The position numbers and the translations under genes were made by a program. A DNA stretch of 64,000 bases from Streptomyces endophytica (GTDB lineage Bacteria > Actinomycetota > Actinomycetes > Streptomycetales > Streptomycetaceae), in the NCBI RefSeq assembly GCF_026153355.1, contig NZ_CP110636.1, forward strand, positions 1,488,001-1,552,000, read 5' to 3'. Below are positions 38,027-49,854 of this stretch, one piece after another; within the stretch, counting starts at the first letter, position 1; each line of letters starts with the position of its first letter. The notes under the pieces are model-generated. The model had not been told where the DNA came from, did no database searches, and saw only the letters and a list, made by a program, of their open reading frames with translations.

Positions 38027-41000
38027 ATGGACCCGTCAGCAGTGGGCATACGACTCGCGTCCGGCGTGGTCGCGCCGCTCGTCCGGAAGCTCTTCGTCAA
38101 GGAGGGGCCGGGCGCCGGCCTCGTCGCGGCCCCCGTACGGATCTCCGCCCTGGTGTCCTTCACCGGCGAGCAGCGCACCCTCACCCGCAAGGACCTGCAC
38201 ACACTCGCCGCGGAACTGGTGCGGCGGGCGTTACGCAGCCACGGCCCCGGCGAGCGGCCGGTCCCCGAGGACGAGGAGCGCGCGGTGGCCGACGCGCTGG
38301 CCGCCACCCTGCACGCCCTCGGCGACCTCGACATGGACGACGTCCAGGCCGTCCGGCTCGGCGCCGGAGCCCTCGCCGACCGCCTGCGGACCGCGGCCCC
38401 GGCCGCCGCCCGCGACCTGTCCCGGGACGCCGAGCTGCTGCACCGCGCCCTGCTCGACACCGCCTGCCTGCACATCGTGCACTTCTTCAGCCAGCGGTCG
38501 GCCTTCGTCGCCCGCACCCTCGTCCAGCAGAGCCGCAGCCTGGACGGCCTGATCGCCACCATGGACGCGTTCCTCGAACGGCACCCCTCCCCACGGGCCG
38601 CGGACCTCGCCTTCGAGCGCAGCTATCTCACCTACGTGGCGCGCAAACACAGCCGGCTCACCATCTACGGCATCGACCTGACCCACTCCCCGGACCGGTG
38701 GCCGCTCGACGCCGCGTACCTGAGCCTCGCGGCGACGCCGGCCGCCGGGCGCGGACCGGAGACCCCCGGCCCGTGGGAGGAGGACGGCGCCCACCCGGCC
38801 GGCGCCCCGGCCCCGCTCCCCGCCGACCAGGCCCTGGCCGGCCGCGACCGGGTGCTGCTGCGCGGCGTGGCCGGCTCCGGCAAGAGCACCCTCGTGCAGT
38901 GGCTGGCCGTCTCCTGCACCAAGGCCCCCGGCGAGACGCCGCTCCCCCACCTCTACGGCCGGATCCCGTTCGTCCTGCCGCTGCGCACCCTCACCCGCGA
39001 CGGCGCGCCGCTGCCCACCCCGGACCACTTCCTGGCGGCCGTCGGCTGCCCGCTGTCCGGCGCCCGGCCCGACGGCTGGACCGACCGGGTCCTGGCCTCC
39101 GGGCGGGGCCTGCTCCTCGTCGACGGGCTGGACGAGATCCCGGACCGCGAGCGCGCACAGGCCCGGCACTGGCTGCGCGATCTGCTCGACGCGTTCCCGG
39201 ACAACCTGTGGCTGGTCACCACCCGGCCCTCCGCGGTGCGCGACGACTGGCTCGCCCCCGACGGCTTCGACGAGCTGACGCTGGCGCCGCTGCGCCGCGC
39301 CGAGGTCACCGCGTTCATCGGCCGCTGGCACGACGCGGCCCGCCGCGACGCCGAGGACCCCGCCCGCCTCGACGCGTACGAGCAGTCGCTGCTGGCCGCC
39401 GTCCACACCAAGCAGGACCTCGCCCGGCTCGCCACCAACCCCCTCATGTGCGGGCTGATCTGCGCCCTGCACCGCGACCGGCGCGGCTATCTGCCCACCG
39501 GCCGCAAGGAGCTGTACGACGCGGCGCTGGTCATGCTGCTCTCCCGCCGCGACCGCGAGCGCGACATGGCCGCCCCCACGGGCATCGAGCTGAACGACGA
39601 GCCGCAGATCCAGCTGCTGCAGCGGCTGGCGTACTGGCTGATCCGCAACGGCCGGACCGAGCTGGACCGGGAGCGGGCCGAGCGGATCGTCGGCGAGGCG
39701 CTGCCGGCGGTGCCGGCGGCCGCCCGGCAGGGGGACGCGTCGGCCGTACTGCGCCATCTGCTGCTGCGCAGCGGGCTGCTGCGCGAGCCGGTGGCCGGTT
39801 CGGTGCAGTTCGTCCACCGCACGTTCCAGGACTACCTGGGTGCCAAGGCGGCCGTCGAGGACGGTGACATCGGGCTGCTGGTGGCGCATGCGGACGACGT
39901 GCAGTGGGAGGACGTGATCCGGTTGGCAGTGGCGCACGCCCGCCCGCGCGAACGGGCCGAACTCCTGCGGGAGTTGCTCGCCCGCGGCGACGCCGCCGCC
40001 GACCCGCCGGCCGGGCTGCGGATCCACCTGCTCGCCCTGGCCTGCCTGGAGCACGCGACGGAACTCGACCCGGCCGTACGGGAGGAGGTGAACGCGCGGG
40101 CACGGGCGATCCTGCCGCCGCGGAGCCGGGAGGAGTCACGGCTGCTGGCCTCGGTGGGGCCGCTGGTCGTGGAGCTGCTCCCCGGCCCGGACGGCTTGGA
40201 GGACGACGAGGCGCAGGAGGTGGTGGCGACGGCGGCGCTGGTCGGGTCGGATGCGGGGCTGGAGGTGATCAAGCGGTTCCGTTCCCATGACTCGCGCCGC
40301 ACCCAGGTGCAACTGGCCGCTTCCTGGCGGGCGTTCGACACCGAGTCGTACGCCCGGGACGTTCTTCGGCACCTCGACCAGGACGTGATGGTCACTGCCG
40401 AATCCACCGCCGAGTTGCGTGCGCTCAAGGGGCTCGGGGGCCGGCGCGGTGTCGTGGCAAGCGGCGCGTTCACCGCTCGCGAGCTCCTCGACGAGCTGGT
40501 CCACGAACCGCTCAGGAGCCTGACGATCGAGTCGAACCCGGAGATCGCCGACCTCGGTTTCCTCCGCGAGTTCCCGAATCTGGAGTGGCTGTCGCTGTGG
40601 GGGTGCCCCGCGGTCGAGGACCTCGCCCCGCTCGCTGACCTCGGCATCCGTACCCTGATCCTCTCCGCGCCGCCGGGACAGGACCTGCCGACCCCGCGCG
40701 GGCTCGATGCGCTGACCGGCCTCACCGACCTCTACGTCTACACCCGGCTGCCGGACGGCACCGCGGCGCTGCCCGCCGGTGCCCCGCTGAGGTTCCTCGC
40801 CCTCGGCCAGCCCCTTGGGGCCGAGTGCGCTGGTCTTGCTTCCTGGCCCGGTTTGCGCAGCCTGTACCTCCATCGGCTCACGGATGGTTTCGGCGAGTAC
40901 CAATGGGCCGAACTGGCCTCGCTTGCGGAGCTGCGCTGGCTGTCCGTGGGCCTGGCGTCCGCCGAGGTGTGGTCGCTGGACCTTCCGCCGGGCGTCCGGC

Positions 41001-41266
41001 TCCCCCAGGTCACCACCCTCGACCTGACCAATCCGGCACGGGTGTCCGCTGCCCGGCTGAGCGTGCTTCTGGAGACGCTCCTTCCGGCCTTCCCCCGCCT
41101 GACCAGGCTCAACATCTACGGCGTGATCGACGCCCCGATCGCCCTTCCCCCCTTGACCGGGCTGTCCGCACTCCGCGAAGTCGGCCTCTACAACCTCCGC
41201 CCCGACCCCCTCCCCGACCTCCCGCCCGGCGTCGAACTCACCCTCCGTCCCCGCCCCCGCACTTAG
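38027..41266 (+). CDS. NACHT-domain STAND ATPase with C-terminal leucine-rich repeats (bacterial NLR-like)
   Basis: 1079 residues from ATG 38027, preceded by GGGGGAGG; the start matches the paralog ([13 protein letters not shown] / [13 protein letters not shown]). Residues ~1-270 are a helical domain resembling the NACHT N-terminal helical family ([55 protein letters not shown]). The NACHT ATPase has Walker [10 protein letters not shown] (280-288, Lys286), Walker [10 protein letters not shown] (Asp366), VTTRPSA as sensor, and [34 protein letters not shown] as helical hinge. A winged-helix-like part ([21 protein letters not shown]) and HEAT-like helices follow. From ~840, about ten LRRs form the likely sensor ([36 protein letters not shown]). 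No TIR, nuclease or protease effector is visible. Relatives include phage-defence bNACHT proteins; the role here is inferred. Confidence 0.88.
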   Translation: MDPSAVGIRLASGVVAPLVRKLFVKEGPGAGLVAAPVRISALVSFTGEQRTLTRKDLHTLAAELVRRALRSHGPGERPVPEDEERAVADALAATLHALGDLDMDDVQAVRLGAGALADRLRTAAPAAARDLSRDAELLHRALLDTACLHIVHFFSQRSAFVARTLVQQSRSLDGLIATMDAFLERHPSPRAADLAFERSYLTYVARKHSRLTIYGIDLTHSPDRWPLDAAYLSLAATPAAGRGPETPGPWEEDGAHPAGAPAPLPADQALAGRDRVLLRGVAGSGKSTLVQWLAVSCTKAPGETPLPHLYGRIPFVLPLRTLTRDGAPLPTPDHFLAAVGCPLSGARPDGWTDRVLASGRGLLLVDGLDEIPDRERAQARHWLRDLLDAFPDNLWLVTTRPSAVRDDWLAPDGFDELTLAPLRRAEVTAFIGRWHDAARRDAEDPARLDAYEQSLLAAVHTKQDLARLATNPLMCGLICALHRDRRGYLPTGRKELYDAALVMLLSRRDRERDMAAPTGIELNDEPQIQLLQRLAYWLIRNGRTELDRERAERIVGEALPAVPAAARQGDASAVLRHLLLRSGLLREPVAGSVQFVHRTFQDYLGAKAAVEDGDIGLLVAHADDVQWEDVIRLAVAHARPRERAELLRELLARGDAAADPPAGLRIHLLALACLEHATELDPAVREEVNARARAILPPRSREESRLLASVGPLVVELLPGPDGLEDDEAQEVVATAALVGSDAGLEVIKRFRSHDSRRTQVQLAASWRAFDTESYARDVLRHLDQDVMVTAESTAELRALKGLGGRRGVVASGAFTARELLDELVHEPLRSLTIESNPEIADLGFLREFPNLEWLSLWGCPAVEDLAPLADLGIRTLILSAPPGQDLPTPRGLDALTGLTDLYVYTRLPDGTAALPAGAPLRFLALGQPLGAECAGLASWPGLRSLYLHRLTDGFGEYQWAELASLAELRWLSVGLASAEVWSLDLPPGVRLPQVTTLDLTNPARVSAARLSVLLETLLPAFPRLTRLNIYGVIDAPIALPPLTGLSALREVGLYNLRPDPLPDLPPGVELTLRPRPRT

Positions 41267-41324
41267 GCTGGGCCGGGTAAAGGCGCTCAACGTCCCTGCC
41301 CGGTACCGCAGTTACGGGAAGTCC

Positions 41325-43898
41325 ATGGATCCCACGAGCCTCGCCGCACGTCTCGCCCCGCACATCGTCGATCCCCTCGTCCGCAGGCTGTTCCGCACCG
41401 ACGGGCCGGTCACCGAGCTGGTCGGCCGGCCCGTTCCGATCGCGCTGCTGGTGTCGTTCACCGGTGAGAAGCCGGAGTTGAGCGCGTCCGACCTGGACGA
41501 CCTGGCCGCGTCCCTCGTCGCGCGGGCGACGGGTGCCGGGGACCCGGACCTGGCCGCCGCGCTGGCCCGTACGCTGCGGGCGCTCGCCGAGACCGGGATG
41601 GACGACGTCGACGCGGCGCGGCTGCTGCCCGCGGAGTTCGCCCGCCGGCTGTGCGCGCGGGTGCCCGCGGCCGCGCGCCGGCTCGCGGGGGACCGTGCGC
41701 GGCTGTACGGGCTGCTGGTGGACGTGGTGGCCCGGCACGTCCTGTACTTCCTCACCCGGCGGTCGCCGTACGTGGCCCACACCCTCGCCGAGCAGACCCG
41801 TACGCTCGCCGAGCTGATCCACGGGCCGCACACCGCGCCCGCCGCACGGTCGGACCGCGCCCCTGGTGAAGAGGCCGTCGAGGAAGAGGCCGTCGACGAG
41901 GCGGCTTTCGAGGAGGAGTACGCACGGCGCACCGCCGCCCTCCACAACCACCTCACCATCTACGGCATCGACCTCGCGCACTCCCCGGACAGCTGGCCGC
42001 TGGACGCCGCCTATCTGGGGCTGCAGTGCGAGCCGGGGTCCCCGGAGGACGATCCGCCGCTGCCCGCCGAGCGGGCGCTGGCCGGGCGCGGGCGGGTGCT
42101 GGTGCGCGGGGTGGCCGGGTCCGGCAAGACGACGCTGCTGCAGTGGCTGACCGTCGCCACGGCCCGCGACGAGCTGCCGGAGGCGCTGGCGGAGCTGCGC
42201 GGCCGGGTGCCGTTCCTGCTGCCGGTGCGCCGTTTCGCCCGGGCGGGGCTGCCCGCCCCGGAGACGTTCCTGGACGCGGTCGGCTATCAGGACGCGGACC
42301 GGGCGCCGGCCGGCTGGACGGAGCGGGTGCTGGCGGAGGGGCGGGCGCTGCTGCTGGTCGACGGGGTCGACGAGGCGCCGGAGGACGAGCGGGAGCAGCT
42401 GCGCCGCAAGCTCGGCGAGTGGACCGGCCGCTACCCGGACAACGTCTGGATCGTCACCTCCCGGCCGTCCGCGGTGCCCGGCAACTGGCTGGCCGACGAG
42501 GGCTTCGGGGAGGTGGCGCTGGCGCCGATGAGCCGGGAGGACGTCGCCGCGTTCATCCAGCGCTGGCACCGGGCCGCGGCCCAGCAGCGCCCGGCCGACC
42601 TCGACCGGCTCGCCGACTACGAGCGGACGTTGCTGAACGCGGTGCGGATCACCCGCGATCTGGGGCGGCTGGCGACCAATCCGCTGATGTGCGGGCTGCT
42701 GTGCGCCCTCCACCGCGACCGGCGCGGCTATCTGCCGCACGGCCGCAAGGAGCTCTACGACGCGGCGCTGTCGATGCTGCTGGAGCGGCGTGACCGGGAG
42801 CGGGCGATGGGGGCGCCCGACGGGGTGGAGCTGACCCGGCAGCCGAAGATCCAGCTGCTGCAGAAGCTGGCCCACTGGATGCTGATCCACGGCCGTTCGG
42901 AGATGGACCGGGCGACGGCGGTCGCGACGCTGGCGGAGCATCTGCCGGCCGTTCCGGACGCCGCGCGGCAGGGCGGGCCGGAGGAGGTGTTCCGGCATCT
43001 GCTCAACCGGACCGGGCTGCTGCGGGAGCCGACGCCCGGCACCGTCGACTTCGTGCACCGCACGTTCCAGGACTATCTGTCCGCGCGGGCGGTGGTGCAG
43101 CGGCACGATTTCACGCTGCTGCTGGAGCATGCGCACCACGACGCGTGGGAGGACGTCATCCGGATGGCGGTGGCGCTGGCCCGGCCGGACGAGTGCGCGG
43201 CGCTGCTGGACGGGCTGCTGGCCCCGCATGCGGGCGTGCGGGCCGCGGAGGCCCGGCACCGCAAGCTGCTGGCGGCGGCCTGTCTGGAGCACGCCGCGGA
43301 GCTGGATCCGGCGGTCCGGGCGCGGGTGCAGCGCTTCACCCGGGACATGGTGCGTCCCGGGACGCCGTCGGCGGCCCGGGCGCTGGGCTGGATCGGGCCG
43401 ATCGTGCTGGAGATGCTGCCGGACCCCACGGAGGTCCCGGACCGGGAAGCGGTCCTTCTGGCGATCACCGCCACGTCGATCGCGGACGACATGGCGATCG
43501 ACTATCTGACGGGGCTGCGCGACCGGGCGCACCACGACATCCGGGCGCAGCTCGCCGGGGCGTGGCGGCGCTACGACACGGCCCGCTACGCCCGCGAGAT
43601 CATCGCCCACCTCGATCCGGCCGAGCTGTATTTCCCGGTGTCCGGCCCGGAGGAGTTGCGGGCGCTGCGCCGGCTGGGCGGCCGTCCGCACCTGCGGATC
43701 GCGGGGTACTTCACCCCGGACCAGCTGGTCGAGGGCATCGCGCCGGCCGACGGCCTGACCCGGCTGTGGCTCGCGTACGACCTCGGCGTTTCGATGGAGT
43801 GGCTGTCCGCCTTTCCGAATCTGGACACGCTGCGGATCGGCCGCCGCATTCCGCCGGTGCAGGGGGTCCCGGACGGAATTCGTGTGGTGCGGCGGTAA
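41325..43898 (+). CDS. NACHT-domain STAND ATPase, paralog with short C-terminus
   Basis: 857 residues from ATG 41325, 58 bp after the first NACHT gene and on the same strand, so probably one operon. The architecture is the same to about residue 790: helical N-domain ([53 protein letters not shown]), Walker [10 protein letters not shown] (Lys268), Walker [10 protein letters not shown] (Asp346), [61 protein letters not shown]. The C-terminus ends after roughly two repeats ([31 protein letters not shown]) where the neighbour has ~10. An acidic insertion ([18 protein letters not shown], ~190) is specific to this copy. Both ATPase sites look functional. Confidence 0.88.
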   Translation: MDPTSLAARLAPHIVDPLVRRLFRTDGPVTELVGRPVPIALLVSFTGEKPELSASDLDDLAASLVARATGAGDPDLAAALARTLRALAETGMDDVDAARLLPAEFARRLCARVPAAARRLAGDRARLYGLLVDVVARHVLYFLTRRSPYVAHTLAEQTRTLAELIHGPHTAPAARSDRAPGEEAVEEEAVDEAAFEEEYARRTAALHNHLTIYGIDLAHSPDSWPLDAAYLGLQCEPGSPEDDPPLPAERALAGRGRVLVRGVAGSGKTTLLQWLTVATARDELPEALAELRGRVPFLLPVRRFARAGLPAPETFLDAVGYQDADRAPAGWTERVLAEGRALLLVDGVDEAPEDEREQLRRKLGEWTGRYPDNVWIVTSRPSAVPGNWLADEGFGEVALAPMSREDVAAFIQRWHRAAAQQRPADLDRLADYERTLLNAVRITRDLGRLATNPLMCGLLCALHRDRRGYLPHGRKELYDAALSMLLERRDRERAMGAPDGVELTRQPKIQLLQKLAHWMLIHGRSEMDRATAVATLAEHLPAVPDAARQGGPEEVFRHLLNRTGLLREPTPGTVDFVHRTFQDYLSARAVVQRHDFTLLLEHAHHDAWEDVIRMAVALARPDECAALLDGLLAPHAGVRAAEARHRKLLAAACLEHAAELDPAVRARVQRFTRDMVRPGTPSAARALGWIGPIVLEMLPDPTEVPDREAVLLAITATSIADDMAIDYLTGLRDRAHHDIRAQLAGAWRRYDTARYAREIIAHLDPAELYFPVSGPEELRALRRLGGRPHLRIAGYFTPDQLVEGIAPADGLTRLWLAYDLGVSMEWLSAFPNLDTLRIGRRIPPVQGVPDGIRVVRR

Positions 43899-44213
43899 TT
43901 ACCGGAGCTAATCGTTCCGGAAGCTCGCGGAAGCATCATGGAAGTGTGCGGAAGTGCCGCGGGAAGCGCGCCGGAAGAGGGGATCCGGAAGAGGAGATCC
44001 GGAAGAGGGGTTTCCGCGGCGCCGGGTGTCTCATCCGTATCTACTGCATCGTGCGTATCCGCCGTATACCGAGCCCCCGTATCCGCACGTATCCGCAAAC
44101 GGAAACGGAACTGCCCGGAATCGTTTCGTACGATTCCGGGCAGTTCCGGTGCACCTGCTCCGATTTATTCGGTTGGGGCGCTATGGCCGCTTTGTGCGGT
44201 GAGGCGTTTCCGC
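43899..44213. other. Convergent gap with 15-bp repeats between the NACHT operon and clpC
   Basis: 315 bp without a gene. ggaagaggggatccggaagaggagatcc-type repeats (unit ~15 bp) run from ~43970 to 44012, then gtatccgccgtataccg-type repeats to ~44100. A strong hairpin follows at 44106-44148. Confidence 0.65.
44106..44148. terminator. Bidirectional terminator between NACHT operon and clpC
   Basis: Arms cggaactgcccggaatcgt and its exact complement pair over 19 bp around a five-base TTCGT loop. It serves the NACHT genes from the left and clpC from the right. Confidence 0.85.
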
Positions 44214-46737
<2,524 letters not shown>

Positions 46738-47235
46738 CGTTAATCGCTCCTCAGAGCGGTCAGGCAGTTAGGGGTCGGTCCCCTCCCTGTCCTTCCGCAT
46801 GCTAGTCCCGCGGGGCGGGACAGCTCATTCCAACTGCCGACACCCGTCCGGATCACCCCCGCACCGGCGGGGAAATTTACTGCCGAACAGCTGACATCTG
46901 CTCCAACTCGATGGTGCGAGACGATGTTCCCGCAGGCCAGGCATATACGCCCTCCGCCACTACGCCCGTGGCGAACGCGCCCTCCCCCGACACGCCGCCC
47001 GCATCCCGCCGAAAGCCGGGCCGAGGCGCTTCGTGCGCCGGTCACACCGTCTCTTCCCACTGAGACTGTCTTACCCGCTGCCTCTGACACTCCATGCGGC
47101 GCGGGCCGCTTCCATCCGCTATGGGCGAACATCCGCGCGCCGCCGGAAGCCCCGCCACGCCTCTTACGCGAGCACGGTCCGTATGCGCGGCCACACCCAC
47201 CGTAACTTCCGTGATCGGGGGCAGTTGCACCGGGC
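46738..47235. other. 498-bp divergent region between clpC and the primase-like gene
   Basis: No gene is supported. On the clpC strand it contains GTATAT (46942-46947 region) as a possible -10 and a ClgR-like site just upstream of it, leaving a ~200-nt leader before clpC. The part near 47100-47235 is moderately AT-richer and should hold the promoter of the plus-strand gene. Confidence 0.45.
46963..46976 (-). promoter_or_regulatory. Candidate ClgR box upstream of clpC
   Basis: GTTCGCCACGGGCG on the minus strand fits the CGC-N5-GCG core of actinobacterial ClgR operators with one deviation from the reported consensus. It is ~20 bp upstream of a TATATG -10-like box, i.e. at the -35 position, where ClgR activates clp genes. 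Confidence 0.45.
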
Positions 47236-47969
47236 ATGCCCCGCGTGCTCCCGCGCCCGTACAGCCCGTACAGCCAGCACAGCCCGCAAGGTGCCTCCGG
47301 TCCGGCGGGCCCCCTCGGCCCGCTCGCCGCCGTCCGTCACCGGTACGAGCACGACATGGGGTGGCCGACGGCGCCCACGGAGCCGCTGGAGCTGCTGACC
47401 GGGGTGCGTTTCGACGTGCTGGAGATGCCGGCCGGCGCCGGGAGCGCGGTGCTGCGGCGGTGGCCGCTGCTGGGCCCGGTGGCGCTGCTGCGGCCGGGAG
47501 GCGACGCGAACCCTCCGGGTAACCGGCCGAAATTGCTCGTCCTCGTCGCGCCGGGCGGTGCCGAGGAACTCCCGGGAATCCTGGAATGGCTGGAGTGGGG
47601 CCCGCTGGCCGGGGATCTCACGGCGCGGGGGCCGGTGGCCGGATGCCCGCGCCGGCGTTCCCCTTCGACCCCTCATCGCCTGCTGCATTCGGTTCGTGGG
47701 AGGCCGCGGTATGGGTGCGACCTCCCCGGACCGGGCACGAGGCGGAGAATTCCCTGCCCGCCACGGGGTTCGGGGCAGGAATCGGGGACGGTGGTGGCGT
47801 CCCCGACCTCGTACGGCTCGTGAGCGCGGCGGCGACGGAGTGCCACCGTGCCCGGTTGTTGCGTGTTCGTAATGCCCAATCGGACCGCGTGTGCGGAGAT
47901 CAGGCGTTGGCCTTCTCGAATGCCTCGCGAATGTCGGCGGGGACACGGCCGCGGTCATTGACGTTGTAG
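47236..47969 (+). CDS. Bifunctional DNA primase/polymerase-like protein (short form); one apparent frameshift
   Basis: ATG 47236 is a tentative start. The segment WPTAPTEPLELLTGVRFDVLEMPAGAGSAVLRRWPLLGPVALL and KLLVLVAPGGAEELPGILEWLEWGPLAGDLTA resembles part of the actinobacterial prim-pol-like family. The frame breaks at the GGGGG run 47627-47631. With one G added it continues GAGGRMPAPAFPFDPSSPAAFGSWEAAVWVRPP...VPDLVRLVSAAATECHRARLLR and ends AFSNASRMSAGTRPRSLTL at 47969. Those last ~20 codons are antisense to the end of lsr2. The catalytic acidic motif of true primases is not visible, so it may be inactive or regulatory. Relatives are common in Streptomyces. Confidence 0.6.
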
Positions 47970-48235
47970 CCGTTCTCCTTCGCCCAAGCGCGGATCTTCG
48001 CGGTGTCCTGGCTGCCGGCGGAAGCCGCCGCACGTGCCTTGCCGCGACCGCCGGAACGTCCACCGGTACGACGGCCGGCCTTCACGAAGTCCGCGAGCGA
48101 CTCACGCAGCTTCTCGGCGTTGCTGTCGGAGAGGTCGATCTCGTAGGCCTTACCGTCGAGCGCGAACGTCACGGTCTCGTGGGCTTCGCCGCCGTCGAGG
48201 TCGTCGACAAGAAGAACCTGAACCTTCTGTGCCAC
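47900..48235 (-). CDS. lsr2: Nucleoid-associated xenogeneic silencer Lsr2
   Basis: 111 residues from GTG 48235 (VAQKVQVLLVDDLDGGEAHETVTFALDGKAYEIDLSDSNAEKLRESLADFVKAGRRTGGRSGGRGKARA). The N-terminal dimerisation domain and the C-terminal AT-hook-like RGR loop (IRAWAKENGYNVNDRGRVPADIREAFEKANA) are complete. Lsr2 coats AT-rich foreign DNA and silences specialised-metabolite clusters in Streptomyces. The gene converges with, and overlaps by 70 bp, the primase-like gene. A weak AAAGGGA ribosome site precedes the GTG. Confidence 0.97.
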   Translation of the reverse strand: MAQKVQVLLVDDLDGGEAHETVTFALDGKAYEIDLSDSNAEKLRESLADFVKAGRRTGGRSGGRGKARAAASAGSQDTAKIRAWAKENGYNVNDRGRVPADIREAFEKANA

Positions 48236-48391
48236 CGGTTTCCCTTTCATCGAATGCGGATTACGACGGAAAGCAAACCGCTTTTCCGGGAAAAACACAA
48301 ACCCTTGGGTAGGGTTCACTTGCCCGCAGACCGGGGAACGCATGCTTCCGTAGCCATGAGATAGGGGAGCGATTCGGACATAGAACACTCA

Positions 48392-48910
48392 TCACAGGTG
48401 CAGAAGCATCCGGCTGTTACCCAGGGTGTTGGGCTTCACTCGTTCGAGGCCGAGGAACTCGGCAACGCCCTCGTCATAGGAACGCAGCAGCTCGCTGTAG
48501 ACATCACCGTCTACCGGGGCCTCGCCGATCTCGACGAAGCCGTGCTTGCCGAAGAAGTCGACTTCGAAGGTGAGACAGAAAATGCGCCGTACTCCGAGCC
48601 AGCGCGCGGTGGCCAGCAGCTTCTCCAGCACCTGATGACCCACGCCGGCCCCCTTGAGCTGCGGGTCCACGGCCAGGGTGCGGACCTCCGCCAGGTCTTC
48701 CCACATCACGTGGAGTGCGCCGCAGCCGACGACCTCGGCGTCTTCGTCGCGCTCGGCGACCCAGAACTCCTGGATGTCCTCGTAAAGCGTGACGGTGGCT
48801 TTGTCGAGCAGGATCCCGTCGCGGGAGTAGGCGTCGATGAGACGGCGTACGGCGGGGACATCGCCGGTCCTGGCGCGGCGGACGGTGAGGCCTTTTGAAT
48901 GCGCGGGCAT
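48392..48910 (-). CDS. Amino-acid N-acetyltransferase (ArgA-type GNAT)
   Basis: 172 residues from ATG 48910. The GNAT fold is visible: LTVRRARTGDVPAVRRLIDAYSRDGILLDKATVTLYEDIQEFWVAE, VVGCGALHVMWEDLAEVRTLAVDPQLKGAGVGHQVLEKLLATARWLGVRRIFCLTFEVDFFGKHGF. The acetyl-CoA loop is QLKGAGVG. Such short proteins act as N-acetylglutamate synthases for arginine synthesis in actinobacteria (M. tuberculosis ArgA type), and the FCLTFEVDFFGKHGF segment supports that subclass. It is in line with blaI-like and small genes on the same strand. Confidence 0.85.
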   Translation of the reverse strand: MPAHSKGLTVRRARTGDVPAVRRLIDAYSRDGILLDKATVTLYEDIQEFWVAERDEDAEVVGCGALHVMWEDLAEVRTLAVDPQLKGAGVGHQVLEKLLATARWLGVRRIFCLTFEVDFFGKHGFVEIGEAPVDGDVYSELLRSYDEGVAEFLGLERVKPNTLGNSRMLLHL

Positions 48911-48919
48911 GCCGGGACG

Positions 48920-49471
48920 CTATCGCCCCTTGCCGCCGGCGTTCGCCCCGGGCTCATCCCCTTCACCGGATCCGGGTTCGCCGGCCGCTTCCGGTGGCGC
49001 GGGCGTCCGGTCTTCTTCCACGGGCCCGGGCGGTTCCGCCCGTTCGCCTTGTGCGGCGGCCTCTCCCGGGCCTTCGGTGCCTTCCCGCTCTTCCGGGTCT
49101 TCCGCCGGGTCGTCGACCTGCACCATCCGTACGGCATCGCGCAGAGCCTGCCGTTGTTCCGGCGACATCATGCCGAAGAAGGCCACAAGTGCGGCGGCGG
49201 GGTTGTCGCTGGCGGACCACGCTTCGTTCATCAGTGCGGCGGCGTAGGCGGCGCGAGTGGAGACCGCCTCATATCGATAGGCGCGGCCTTCTGCTTCGCG
49301 GCGCACCCAGCCCTTCTGATGGAGGTTGTCCAATACGGTCATGACCGTGGTGTAGGCGATCGACCGTTCCTTCTGGAGATCTTCCAGGACTTCTCGAACG
49401 GTGACCGGGCGGTTCCACTCCCAGACCCGCGTCATCACCGCGTCTTCCAGATCACCCAAGCGTCTCGGCAC
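48920..49471 (-). CDS. BlaI/MecI/CopY-family transcriptional repressor
   Basis: 183 residues from GTG 49471. The winged helix is RRLGDLEDAVMTRVWEWNRPVTVREVLEDLQKERSIAYTTVMTVLDNLHQKGWVRREAEGRAYRYEAVSTRAAYAAALM. The family represses beta-lactamase or metal-response genes and is released by a BlaR/MecR protease; no blaR partner is seen nearby. The tail (~120-183) is acidic and Pro/Glu-rich and adds little. The gene ends 9 bp from the acetyltransferase start, so co-transcription is likely. A TATTGT box seven bases before the GTG and no Shine-Dalgarno suggest a leaderless message. Confidence 0.9.
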   Translation of the reverse strand: MPRRLGDLEDAVMTRVWEWNRPVTVREVLEDLQKERSIAYTTVMTVLDNLHQKGWVRREAEGRAYRYEAVSTRAAYAAALMNEAWSASDNPAAALVAFFGMMSPEQRQALRDAVRMVQVDDPAEDPEEREGTEGPGEAAAQGERAEPPGPVEEDRTPAPPEAAGEPGSGEGDEPGANAGGKGR

Positions 49472-49613
49472 ACAAGAACAATAGTGGGAGATGTCCAGAA
49501 TGCCCGTTGATCTCGTTGCGTTTGGAGCAGGGAAAGCCGGAAAAGGAGGCGGCCCGGGACGCTCGGTCCCGGGCCGTGGATGCGTGCGGGCCGCCGGTGC
49601 GGCGGCCGGCGGA

Positions 49614-49793
49614 TCAGGCGCCGTGCGCGGTGGGCTTCTGCCCCGGGGACTCGGCCCGGGCCAGCGCCGCGTCCACGGCGGCGTCCTCCTTGGACTTGTT
49701 CGCACCGCCCTGGCTCTTGATCATCGTCACGATCAGGCAGGTGAAAGCCACCGCCATCACGACGGGCGGGAGCAGGGCTGCGACGTAATCCAT
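49614..49793 (-). CDS. Small single-pass membrane protein (59 aa)
   Basis: ATG 49793 follows AAGGAGG at good spacing, deciding the start. One TM helix (YVAALLPPVVMAVAFTCLIVTMI, ~3-25) and a charged tail (KSQGGANKSKEDAAVDAALARAESPGQK). The function is unknown; I recall the gene as conserved at this place in Streptomyces. Confidence 0.75.
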   Translation of the reverse strand: MDYVAALLPPVVMAVAFTCLIVTMIKSQGGANKSKEDAAVDAALARAESPGQKPTAHGA

Positions 49794-49854
49794 GGCGTAT
49801 GGCCTCCTTATAGGGCGTAAGCCGCCGCGGGTACGCACCCAGGGTACGCAGCGC

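Noticed and set aside
38027..43898. Treating the NACHT pair as part of a mobile defence island
   Set aside because: No integrase, transposase, tRNA attachment site or direct-repeat boundary is visible, and the flanks are core genes in their usual order.
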